A DNA stretch of 64,000 bases from Kribbella sp. ALI-6-A (GTDB taxonomy: Bacteria > Actinomycetota > Actinomycetes > Propionibacteriales > Kribbellaceae), in assembly GCF_001984195.1 (NCBI RefSeq), contig NZ_MTQN01000012.1, positions 1,426,001-1,490,000 of the forward strand, given 5' to 3'. The position numbers and the translations under genes were made by a program. Shown piece by piece: positions 32,141-39,778 of this stretch. Numbering within the stretch: position 1 is the stretch's first letter; each line of letters begins with the position of its first letter. The notes beneath the pieces are model-generated. The model made no database searches. It saw nothing but the letters and a program-made list of their open reading frames with translations, and was not told the origin of the DNA.

Positions 32141-32976
32141 GCAGGGTCGACGCGCATCACCACGTCTGGGACCTGGGCGTCCGGGAGCAGAGCTGGATGG
32201 CCGGCTCCGCGATGGACCCGATCCGGCGCGACTTCCTGATCGACGACCTGGCTCCGCTCGCCGCGGCCGCCGACATCACGCAGACCGTGCTGGTCCAGAC
32301 CGTCGGCCTGGCCGCCGAGACCCCGGAGTTCCTGGCCATTGCCGAGAGCAACGACTTGGTGGCCGGGGTGGTCGGCTGGGTCGACCTGACCGCCGACGAC
32401 GTCGAGGACGCCCTCACCGGTCTGCTGAACCGTCCTGACGGCGAATGGCTGAAGGGAATCCGCCACCAGGTCCACGACGAGCCCGACGTCGAGTGGCTCA
32501 ACCGTCCCGACGTACGGCGTGGGCTGGCGGTGGTCGCGGAGGCCGGCTTGGTGTACGACCTGCTGACGAAAACTCCGCACCTGCCGGCCGCGCTGGACAC
32601 GGTCCGCGCGCTGCCGGAGCTGACCTTCGTCGTCGACCACATCTCCAAACCGGAGATCGGCGGCGACCTGGAACCCTGGGCGAGCGGCATCCGGGTTCTG
32701 GCCGCCGAGCCCAACGTCACCTGCAAACTCTCCGGCATGGTCACCGAAGCGTCCTGGACCGACTGGACGGTTGCCGACCTCAAGCCGTACGCCGATGTCG
32801 TGCTGGAAGCCTTCGGCCCGGATCGCGTGATGTTCGGCTCCGACTGGCCGGTCTGCTTGCTGGCCGCGACCTATGCGGAGGTGGTCCAGGCCGCCGAAGA
32901 CCTGACCGCCGGGCTGACTCCAGCCGACCGCGATCAGATCTTCGGCGAAACGGCCCGCCGGACCTACCACCTGTAG
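32137..32976 (+). CDS. Amidohydrolase family protein, L-fuconolactonase-like
   Basis: 279 residues. TIM-barrel amidohydrolase of the COG3618 type: metal-binding DAHHHVWDL (residues 5-13), GIRHQVHDEPDVEWL, FVVDHISKPEIG and the catalytic Asp in MFGSDWPVCLLAA. The 'DAHHHVWD...R...W' start is typical for L-fucono-1,5-lactonase and L-rhamnono-lactonase. It would open the aldonolactone before the dehydratase step. It closes the plus-strand operon and is coupled through the ten-codon ORF. Confidence 0.88.
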   Translation: MSRVDAHHHVWDLGVREQSWMAGSAMDPIRRDFLIDDLAPLAAAADITQTVLVQTVGLAAETPEFLAIAESNDLVAGVVGWVDLTADDVEDALTGLLNRPDGEWLKGIRHQVHDEPDVEWLNRPDVRRGLAVVAEAGLVYDLLTKTPHLPAALDTVRALPELTFVVDHISKPEIGGDLEPWASGIRVLAAEPNVTCKLSGMVTEASWTDWTVADLKPYADVVLEAFGPDRVMFGSDWPVCLLAATYAEVVQAAEDLTAGLTPADRDQIFGETARRTYHL

Positions 32977-32986
32977 GCCAGGTGAC

Positions 32987-33778
32987 TCAGTAGCCCGGGA
33001 AGACCCGTCGGAGGTCGTCGAGGGTGACCGTTTCGCTGGTCAGGGTCACCGACGACGGGGTGTGGGCCGGAGTGTGGCGGCCGGTGAGCAGGCGGACGAC
33101 GTACTCGGCCGGGGCGGTCAGTGTGCCGTCGTCGGTGGTGGGCGCGTCGACCAGCTCGACCGAGTCGGTGATCGCCAGGCCGAAGGTCCGGGTGGGATCG
33201 GTGGTGTGGACGGTGAGGGTCGCCTTGCCGTCCAACTGGTCGGCCTTGCCGGCCCAGCCGAGCAGACCGCCGACGCTGTCGAGCAGGAGGTCGACGGCCT
33301 CGGGGGCGACCGTGGCGGCGGGGTCGAGCGCCACGCGGACGTCCCAGCTGTGCAGGGCGAACTCGTTCAGCCGCATGCCCGCGGCAAACGCGACGTCGAC
33401 GGGCTCCGGCGTGAAACCGAGGTCGATGCGCAGATCGGCGAGCTGTGCGTCGTCCAGGCCCTCGTACCGCTGGATCAGCTTCTCGTTGGCGGTGAGGAAG
33501 TTCGCTGCCTGGTCGGCGGGCGTCATGTTGTCCCAGCGGGCCCAGACCGAGGTGTTGAAGTCCGGCGCGGCCGCACCGCTTCCGTCGATCGCCCGCTCGA
33601 GCGCGGCCAGGTTGATCTCGGCGCCGCTGCCGAGGTGGCTGAGCACCTGCGCGACGGTCCAGTCGCTCGCGGCCGACGGGCCGACCAGGTCGTCGGGCCG
33701 GAGCCCGCCGACGATCCGGGCAAGGGTGTCATAGCCGGTGCGAAGGGCGCCGATGGCGCTTTCGGCCTTGCTGGTCAT
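32987..33778 (-). CDS. Maleylpyruvate isomerase-type mycothiol-dependent enzyme
   Basis: 263 residues from the ATG at 33776-33778. The N-terminal MDMPI/DinB bundle has WTVAQVLSHLGSGAE with the first metal His, and LNEFALHSWDVRVALDP carrying a Glu and His that complete the Zn site. The C-terminal domain (about 180-263) is the SCP2-like mycothiol maleylpyruvate isomerase C-terminal fold. Mycothiol dependence is known for the family; the substrate here is unknown. It is convergent with the sugar-acid operon. Confidence 0.85.
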   Translation of the reverse strand: MTSKAESAIGALRTGYDTLARIVGGLRPDDLVGPSAASDWTVAQVLSHLGSGAEINLAALERAIDGSGAAAPDFNTSVWARWDNMTPADQAANFLTANEKLIQRYEGLDDAQLADLRIDLGFTPEPVDVAFAAGMRLNEFALHSWDVRVALDPAATVAPEAVDLLLDSVGGLLGWAGKADQLDGKATLTVHTTDPTRTFGLAITDSVELVDAPTTDDGTLTAPAEYVVRLLTGRHTPAHTPSSVTLTSETVTLDDLRRVFPGY

Positions 33779-33897
33779 CAAGTGTCTCCCGGTGCTGGAC
33801 GAAGGATCGAGTACTACAGCACCGGAACGGGCGGATTACTTCCTGTTTCCGGGGGAATCTTGCCGTCCGCGCGATCCGGGAGACCTGGAGAGGTCGA

Positions 33898-34599
33898 TCA
33901 GGGAACGCGTGCGTAGCCCGCGGTGGCCTTGTCGGTGATCGCCTGCAAGGCCGCCAGGTCCTCAGGGCGGCCGGCGGCGGCAACCTCGAAGGCGGTGCTG
34001 GTCGCGTCGTCGACGGTGACGAAGCGGTTGACCACCAGCCGGGTGCCGCGGGCGGGATCGGTGTGGGTGTAGGTCAGCGTCGTCTGCTGGAAGGTGAGAC
34101 CGGCGAAGACCGGGCCGGCCGCCTTCACCGAACCCTCCACGCGGGAGACGAGGCGGAAGCCCGGGGCGGTTCGCAGCTCGCCGAGCTTCTTGGTGACCAC
34201 GGCGGCGCGGGGCTGCGGTTCGTTGATCACGCCGTTGACGCGCAGGGTCCACAGACCGTTCGGGCTGGTGAACCGCGACTCGAAGGTCGACAACCGAGTC
34301 ATCGTCCAGGTGCTGGGGATCGGCACGATCACACCGAGCTCGGTCTTCGGGTCGCCCCACGGACGGGCGGCGTACGACAGGCCTGCGGTGGTCAGCGGAG
34401 GCTCCGCGCGGCGAAGGACCTGCGATGGAGTGGGGCTCGAGATGGGCTGCCCCGGAGGAGGCGCGGCGTCAGGTGCTGCCGTCGAGTTGCTCGGTTGGAT
34501 CAAGAACAGTGCGACGACGGTGCCGACCACGACCAGACCGGCAACAGCGGCAAGGGCGAGCGGCGTCCGGGAACGACGGGCGGAAACGGTGCGAGGCAT
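33898..34599 (-). CDS. Membrane-anchored extracytoplasmic protein of unknown function
   Basis: 233 residues, not recognised. A basic N-terminus (MPRTVSARRSR) and one membrane helix (about residues 13-35) anchor an extracytoplasmic domain, after a Pro/Ser/Ala-rich linker (about 36-62). The domain contains GVIVPIPSTWTMTRLSTFES and later strands TLRVNGVINEPQP and GTRLVVNRFVTVDD, a pattern seen in small actinobacterial surface and lipoprotein families. No lipobox is visible. Upstream of it lies the dinB-type polymerase gene in the same direction. Confidence 0.7.
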   Translation of the reverse strand: MPRTVSARRSRTPLALAAVAGLVVVGTVVALFLIQPSNSTAAPDAAPPPGQPISSPTPSQVLRRAEPPLTTAGLSYAARPWGDPKTELGVIVPIPSTWTMTRLSTFESRFTSPNGLWTLRVNGVINEPQPRAAVVTKKLGELRTAPGFRLVSRVEGSVKAAGPVFAGLTFQQTTLTYTHTDPARGTRLVVNRFVTVDDATSTAFEVAAAGRPEDLAALQAITDKATAGYARVP

Positions 34600-34658
34600 G
34601 GCCGCCTTTCCGAGATGGTGGCGGCGGTTTGATGCCGGGAGGGCCCGGAAAGTTCGGG

Positions 34659-35792
34659 TCAGGTCGCGGGCGGTGGCGCGAACTCCGCGCGGACCCCGAG
34701 CAGCCGGACCGGGCGGCGCAGCTCGAACTTCGCCAGCACGGTCAGAGCCGCGTCGGCGACGACGGCGGGGTCCTGCGTGGGTGCGGGGAGTTTGCGGGAC
34801 TTGATCGGCGTGTAGAAGTTCACGAACCGCAGCTTCACGTGGACCCGCTGGACCCAGCGGCCCTCGGCGACGACCGACCGGGTCAGTTCTTCGGCCATCT
34901 CACGGACCTTCTCCTGGATCTCGAGCGGATCGGACAGGTCCTCGGGATAGGTGACCTCGTGGCTGCGCGAGACCGGCTCCCGCGGTACGTCGGTGACCTC
35001 GGTGTCGCCCAGGCCCCGGCCGAGCGCCAGGTACCAGGTGCCCATCTTCGGCCCGAACCGCTCGCGCAGCAGGTCGCCGTCCGCGGCGGCCAGGTCGGCG
35101 ACGGTGTGCAGGCCGAGCTCGTTCAGGTTCTGCGACATCCGGGCGCCGATGCCCCACAGATCGCGCACCGGGCGGTGGTTCATCACCTCGGCCCAGTTCG
35201 CCTGGGTGAGCCGGAAGGTCCCGCCGTCGCCGGCGCGCTGGTCGGGACCGGGTTTGGCGAAACCGGTCGCGAGCTTGGCCCGGACCTTGTTGTCGCCGAT
35301 TCCGATCGAGCAGGTCAGTCCGGTCCGTTCCACCACCGCGGCCCGGAGCTCGCCCGCCAGTTGCTCCGGATCGTCGGTCGTCGCGCCGACGAAACACTCG
35401 TCCCAGCCCCACACCTCGACGACCACCGGGAACGACCGCAGCGTGTCCATCACCTCCGTCGACGCCGCCTCGTACGCGGCCGGATCCGACGGGAGGAACA
35501 CCGCCTCCGGACACTTCCGGTACGCCGCCTTCAACGGCATGCCCGAGTGCACGCCGAACGCGCGCGCCTCGTACGACGCGGTCGCGACCACCTGCCGGGC
35601 CTGCTGTGGATCGCCCGACCCGCCGACCACCAGCGGCACCCCGCGCAGCTCGGGCCGCCGCCGGATCTCCACCGCGGCGATGAACTGGTCCATGTCGACG
35701 TGCAGCAACCACCAGCCGGGTGCCTCGCTCGCCGCGGCACTCGGGCGAGCGGGCGTCAGCTCCGGTTCGGGTGCGGCTTCCGACGCTCTCAT
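34659..35792 (-). CDS. dinB: DNA polymerase IV (Y-family translesion polymerase)
   Basis: 377 residues. The palm starts with LLHVDMDQFIAAVE (metal Asp), continues with SYEARAFGVHSGMPLKAAYRKCP and the second acidic pair in VWGWDECFVGA, where the common S-x-D-E is W-D-E. Helix-hairpin-helix DLWGIGARMSQNLNELG and the little-finger domain (SRSHEVTYPEDL to the end) follow. It copies damaged DNA. The C-terminus stops at the little finger without an obvious QxxLF-like clamp-binding tail, resembling the DinB2/DinB3-like paralogues of mycobacteria. The 24-residue N-terminal Ala/Pro-rich extension may be an over-extended start. Confidence 0.9.
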   Translation of the reverse strand: MRASEAAPEPELTPARPSAAASEAPGWWLLHVDMDQFIAAVEIRRRPELRGVPLVVGGSGDPQQARQVVATASYEARAFGVHSGMPLKAAYRKCPEAVFLPSDPAAYEAASTEVMDTLRSFPVVVEVWGWDECFVGATTDDPEQLAGELRAAVVERTGLTCSIGIGDNKVRAKLATGFAKPGPDQRAGDGGTFRLTQANWAEVMNHRPVRDLWGIGARMSQNLNELGLHTVADLAAADGDLLRERFGPKMGTWYLALGRGLGDTEVTDVPREPVSRSHEVTYPEDLSDPLEIQEKVREMAEELTRSVVAEGRWVQRVHVKLRFVNFYTPIKSRKLPAPTQDPAVVADAALTVLAKFELRRPVRLLGVRAEFAPPPAT

Positions 35793-35832
35793 CGGCGGCT
35801 CCTCACGGTTGATCCTCGGCCTGGCGGCGGGG

Positions 35833-36303
35833 TCAGAGCTGTTTGCGCATCATCTGGCTGACCGTCTCGAAGCCCAGGGACTCGTACAGGCTGATCGCGG
35901 GGGGATTGTTGCTGAAGACGTTCAGGTCCAGCTGGGCGTAGCCGCGCCGACGGCACTCCTGCTCCGCGGCGAGCATGATCGAGCGGCCGTAGCCCTTGCC
36001 GCGGTGGGCTTGTTCCACCTCGACGCCGAACACGAACGGGACCGGTGTCCGCACGCTGATCCACAGGCTGCCGACCGCGGTGCCGTCCGCGCCGAACGCG
36101 GTCCACAGCAGATGCTTGTCGGTACCGAGACCGTCCGGGAGCAACCGGTCGACCTCGGCGTGGGCGACCTCGATCGCCGCCTCGCCGTCGAGTCCGCGCA
36201 GCGGGCCGATCCCGGCGGCGAACGACCGGGCGTTGCGGTCCTGCCAGCCGACGTACTCGGCGTCGGTCATCGTGCGCAGGGTCACCGGGGGCGGGGTGCT
36301 CAT
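35833..36303 (-). CDS. GNAT family N-acetyltransferase
   Basis: 156 residues from the ATG at 36301-36303; upstream in-frame codons belong to the intergenic region. Acetyl-CoA motif: VEVEQAHRGKGYGRSIMLAAEQ. C-terminal strand-helix: LDLNVFSNNPPAISLYESLGF. The first 40 residues (LRTMTDAEYVGWQDRNARSFA) are typical of actinobacterial GNATs acting on unknown small amines or proteins. It follows 29 nt upstream... of the polymerase gene in the same direction as that gene, so co-transcription is possible. Confidence 0.87.
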   Translation of the reverse strand: MSTPPPVTLRTMTDAEYVGWQDRNARSFAAGIGPLRGLDGEAAIEVAHAEVDRLLPDGLGTDKHLLWTAFGADGTAVGSLWISVRTPVPFVFGVEVEQAHRGKGYGRSIMLAAEQECRRRGYAQLDLNVFSNNPPAISLYESLGFETVSQMMRKQL

Positions 36304-36444
36304 CCGCCGACGATAGTCCCCGGGCGGCGAGATGGCGATCGTGTTGCGGTCGGCGCTCTGTTGCTTCACAGCCTCCGAGGTCACCGACAGTGCTCATACA
36401 GTGTCTGCCGAGGTAGTTGCCGTTGGCCACCAGGAGGAGCACCC

Positions 36445-38865
36445 GTGCGCGTCTCACCCGTACGCACCATGGCGGTCGGAGGACTGGCCGCCGCCGTCGC
36501 GGTCGGCATCGGGCAGCTTCCGCCGCGCAAGGCCGTCGCCGACATCACTGGCGTACCGGCAGCCGGGGCGACCGCCGCGGTTCCGGCCACAGGACAGACG
36601 CTTCCGGCCGGCCTGCACTCCGACGAGCTGGCCAACCCGCTCGAGGAGAAGCGGCGTGAGCTGCGCGAGGCGGCGCTGGCCGGCGTGCTCGGCGGCTCGG
36701 TGAAGGCCGAGCAGCGGGGGCCGAGCAAGGTGGTCAAGGTCGGCCGGCAGGTCGCCGTACCGGCGACGCGGGACAGCCGCGGCCGGATCAAGATCGCCGA
36801 GCACCGCAAGGCGCAGTACGTCGAGCTGGCGCGGGAAAAGACCGACAAGATCTTCGTCATCCTGGCCGAGTTCGGCACCAAGCGGCACCCGGACTTCCCC
36901 GACCGCGACACCGATCCCGACACCCCGGGCCCGACGACGTTCGCCGGTCCGCTGCACAACGCGATCCCTGCGCCGGACCGCAAGACCGACAACTCGACGG
37001 TCTGGCAGGCCGACTACTCCGCGCAGCACTACCGCGACCTGTACTTCGGGTCCGGCGAGTCGGTGAAGACGTACTACGAGAAGCAGTCGTCCGGCCGGTA
37101 CAGCGTCGAGGGCTCTGTGTCGGACTGGGTGAAGGTGCCCTACAACGAGGCGCGGTACGGCCGGTCCAACGGCTCGCCGTGCGACGGTTCGATCTGCAGC
37201 AACACCTGGGCGCTGATCACCGACGCGGTCGCGCAATGGGTGAAGGACCAGCGGCGGGCCGGCCGGACCGACGCGCAGATCCGGGACACGCTGCGGTCCT
37301 ACGACCAGTGGGACCGCTACGACTTCGATGCCGATGGCAACTTCAACGAGCCGGACGGCTATCTCGACCACTTCCAGATCGTGCACGCCGGCGGCGACCA
37401 GGCCGACGGCGATCCGCACCAGGGCGAGGACGCGATCTGGTCCCACCGCTGGTACGCGAACCAGAACACCACCAGCGGTCCGGCCACCAACAAGCTCGGC
37501 GGGGTCCAGATCGGCACGACCGGTCTGTGGATCGGCGACTACACGATCCAGCCCGAGAACGGTGGGCTGAGCGTCTTCGCGCACGAGTACGGGCACGACC
37601 TCGGACTGCCGGACCACTACGACACCTCCGGGCAGCCGAGCCAGAACCCGGTGAACTGGTGGAGCGTGATGGCGCAGTCGCGGTCCGGCGCCAAGGGCGA
37701 CCTCGGCATCGGGCTGAAGCCGCAGGACCTCGGCACCTGGGACAAGCTGCAGCTCGGCTGGCTCGACCACGTGAAGGTCGAGGCGGGGCAGACCAAGACG
37801 ATCGAGCTCGGCCCGCACGAGTACAACTCGAGCAAGCCGCAGGGACTGGTGATCTCGCTGCCGAAGAAGAAGGTGACCAAGCAGCTGGTCGCTCCGGCCG
37901 CCGGCGCGAAGTCGTGGTGGAGCGGGACCGGTGACAAACTCGACAACACGCTGACCCGCAAGGTGACGCTGCCGGCCGGCAAGGCGTCGCTGACCTTCCA
38001 GGCGAACTGGCGGATCGAGGACTGCGGTCCTGACGCCTGCGACTATGCCTACGTCGAGGTGAACGACGGGTCGGGCTGGAAGGCGATCCCCGGCAGCATC
38101 ACCAAATCCGCCGAGGCGAACGGGATCGACGGCGACTCCGGCGGCTGGAAGCCCGCGGCGTTCGACCTGTCGGCGTACGCGGGCAAGACGGTAGACCTGC
38201 GGCTGCGGTACGCGACCGACGGCGCGACGCACGGACTCGGCTTTTTCGCCGACGAGCTCAAGCTGACCGCCAACGGCCGGGCCGTCTTCACCGACGGCGC
38301 CGAGAGCGGCGCGGGCGCCTGGACGGCGAAGGGATTCCTCGCGGCGGGCAAGACGGTCACCACCGAGCACGACCACTACTACCTGGCGTCGAACTACACC
38401 TACAACTCGTTCAACCGCTACCTGCAGACCGGGCCGTACAACTTCGTCGGCAAGCCGCGGCCGAACTGGGTCGAGCACTACCCGTACCAGGACGGCCTGC
38501 TGGTCTCGTACTGGGACACCTCGCAGTCCGACAACGAGACCGCTGTGCACCCCGGCCAGGGGCAGTGGCTGCCGATCGACGCCAACCCGGGCCTGCGGCC
38601 GAACCCGGCCGGCGGGTTCTGGAAGAGCACGCTGCAGAGCTACGACTCGACGTTCGGGCTGCAGGCGTCGGACTCGTTCGACCTGACCATCAGCGGCAAG
38701 AAGAACCACTTCGCCGGGGCGGACGCCGTCGCGGTCTTCGACGACCGGGCCGAGTTCTGGTCGGCGAAGGTTCCGTCGTACGGGGTGAAGGTGCCGCACG
38801 TCGGGGTGAAGATCAAGGTGCTCAGCCAGCGCGGCACCAACGTGCGGTTGCTGGTCAGCCCTTAA
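36445..38865 (+). CDS. Secreted M6 family metalloprotease (immune inhibitor A-like)
   Basis: 806 residues with a GTG start at 36445 after AGGAGGAG. A Sec signal peptide (to about residue 35) is followed by a pro-region, then the M6 catalytic domain. The zinc motif is HEYGHDLGLPDHYD with His380 and His384 and the third ligand Asp390. Beyond about 500 are two beta-sandwich modules with Gly/Asp-rich loops (DGDSGGWKPAAFDLSAYAGK), as in the VEG and MAM-like domains of immune inhibitor A. It should be exported, processed and Zn/Ca dependent, degrading extracellular proteins. Length and order agree with Streptomyces and Bacillus InhA relatives. Confidence 0.92.
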   Translation: MRVSPVRTMAVGGLAAAVAVGIGQLPPRKAVADITGVPAAGATAAVPATGQTLPAGLHSDELANPLEEKRRELREAALAGVLGGSVKAEQRGPSKVVKVGRQVAVPATRDSRGRIKIAEHRKAQYVELAREKTDKIFVILAEFGTKRHPDFPDRDTDPDTPGPTTFAGPLHNAIPAPDRKTDNSTVWQADYSAQHYRDLYFGSGESVKTYYEKQSSGRYSVEGSVSDWVKVPYNEARYGRSNGSPCDGSICSNTWALITDAVAQWVKDQRRAGRTDAQIRDTLRSYDQWDRYDFDADGNFNEPDGYLDHFQIVHAGGDQADGDPHQGEDAIWSHRWYANQNTTSGPATNKLGGVQIGTTGLWIGDYTIQPENGGLSVFAHEYGHDLGLPDHYDTSGQPSQNPVNWWSVMAQSRSGAKGDLGIGLKPQDLGTWDKLQLGWLDHVKVEAGQTKTIELGPHEYNSSKPQGLVISLPKKKVTKQLVAPAAGAKSWWSGTGDKLDNTLTRKVTLPAGKASLTFQANWRIEDCGPDACDYAYVEVNDGSGWKAIPGSITKSAEANGIDGDSGGWKPAAFDLSAYAGKTVDLRLRYATDGATHGLGFFADELKLTANGRAVFTDGAESGAGAWTAKGFLAAGKTVTTEHDHYYLASNYTYNSFNRYLQTGPYNFVGKPRPNWVEHYPYQDGLLVSYWDTSQSDNETAVHPGQGQWLPIDANPGLRPNPAGGFWKSTLQSYDSTFGLQASDSFDLTISGKKNHFAGADAVAVFDDRAEFWSAKVPSYGVKVPHVGVKIKVLSQRGTNVRLLVSP

Positions 38866-38946
38866 GGCGTGTCACCAGGGGTTCGGCAGGGCCCGACGTT
38901 TGCTGTCGGGTACCTATGACGGTGCCGCGGTTGTGAGGACAGCCGC

Positions 38947-39333
38947 GTGGAACCTGACCGAGCCGAGGTGACTGCTGATGGTTCACCTGCTGACGCGGTG
39001 TCCGCCGAGGGTGGGCGGATGAGCCGCCGCAAACCGCCCGCCGGGGCGGTCACCAAAGCACCCGACGGACTGCCGTCCGCGATGATCGAGAACTGGGAGT
39101 GGCAGGACCACGCCGCTTGCCGGGACGTGAATCCCGAGCTGTTCTTCTCCGCCGAATCCGAGCGGGGCATGCGCAAGCACGCCCGCGAAGTGCTCGCCAA
39201 GTCGCTGTGCGGCACCTGTCCGGTGCGGCTCAAGTGCCGCGAGCACGCGTTACTGGTCGGCGAGATGTACGGCGTGTGGGGTGGCACGACCGAAGAGGAG
39301 CGCGAACCCGCGCTCCACGGCCGGCACCGCTGA
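38947..39333 (+). CDS. WhiB family transcriptional regulator
   Basis: 128 residues with a GTG start at 38947. The four Fe-S cysteines Cys58, Cys88, Cys91 and Cys97 (C-x29-C-x2-C-x5-C) and the GVWGGTTEEER turn with its following basic tail are complete. WhiB proteins bind a [4Fe-4S] cluster and the primary sigma factor to control development, redox stress or antibiotic resistance. An N-terminal extension of about 45 residues precedes the core. No sporulation or whi gene is adjacent; subclass cannot be assigned. Confidence 0.93.
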   Translation: MEPDRAEVTADGSPADAVSAEGGRMSRRKPPAGAVTKAPDGLPSAMIENWEWQDHAACRDVNPELFFSAESERGMRKHAREVLAKSLCGTCPVRLKCREHALLVGEMYGVWGGTTEEEREPALHGRHR

Positions 39334-39337
39334 CGAC

Positions 39338-39649
39338 TCAGTCGAACAGTTCGTCGAAGAACGACTTCTTCTTCTTGCGGTGCGGGTACTGCTGCTGCGC
39401 GTACTTGTTGCGGTCGTCGTAGCGCCGGTCGTCGTAGCGCTTCTCCTCGTACCGCTTCTCCTCGTACCGGGGCTCCGGCGCGCGGGTCGGCTGCGGGCCG
39501 TTGTAGGCCACTTCGGCGTCCACCAGCTTCTCCAGCTCGCCCCGGTCGAGGAAGATGCCCCGGCACTCGGTGCACTGGTCGACGGTGACGTTGCTGCGCT
39601 CGTAGGTCCGCATAGCGCCCCGGCACTTGGGGCAGATCAGGCTCTCCAT
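39338..39649 (-). CDS. zf-TFIIB domain protein with a charged repeat tail
   Basis: 103 residues from the ATG at 39647-39649. The N-terminal zinc ribbon has Cys6-x2-Cys9 (CPKC) and Cys26-x2-Cys29 (CTEC), then the conserved GIFLDRGELEKL. The tail from about 61 is RYEEK RYEEK RYDDR RYDDR, four 5-residue repeats, then a Gln/Tyr patch and a basic RKKKK before FFDELFD. The zinc ribbon family is of unknown function in bacteria. It is convergent with whiB. Confidence 0.82.
   Translation of the reverse strand: MESLICPKCRGAMRTYERSNVTVDQCTECRGIFLDRGELEKLVDAEVAYNGPQPTRAPEPRYEEKRYEEKRYDDRRYDDRNKYAQQQYPHRKKKKSFFDELFD
39410..39469 (-). repeat. 15-bp tandem repeat coding for RYEEK/RYDDR
   Basis: Four near-identical 15-nt units inside the zf-TFIIB gene encode residues 61-80 and alternate acidic and basic side chains. 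Unit number could vary between strains. Confidence 0.7.
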
Positions 39650-39778
39650 CACACCACCCTAAGTGACGAAAAGGCCGTCGTACCGGTAGTTCAGCCAACT
39701 CTCAGGAACCCGGACGGCCCCGGCCGGAAACTCTCAGGATGAGAGGATGCAACCCGGTCGGTGACGAGGAGAGTGGGT

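Noticed and set aside
36454..38799. 781-codon open frame antisense to the M6 protease
   Set aside because: Composition is Val/Arg/Leu/Asp repeats typical of antisense reading; the sense frame has a complete protease.
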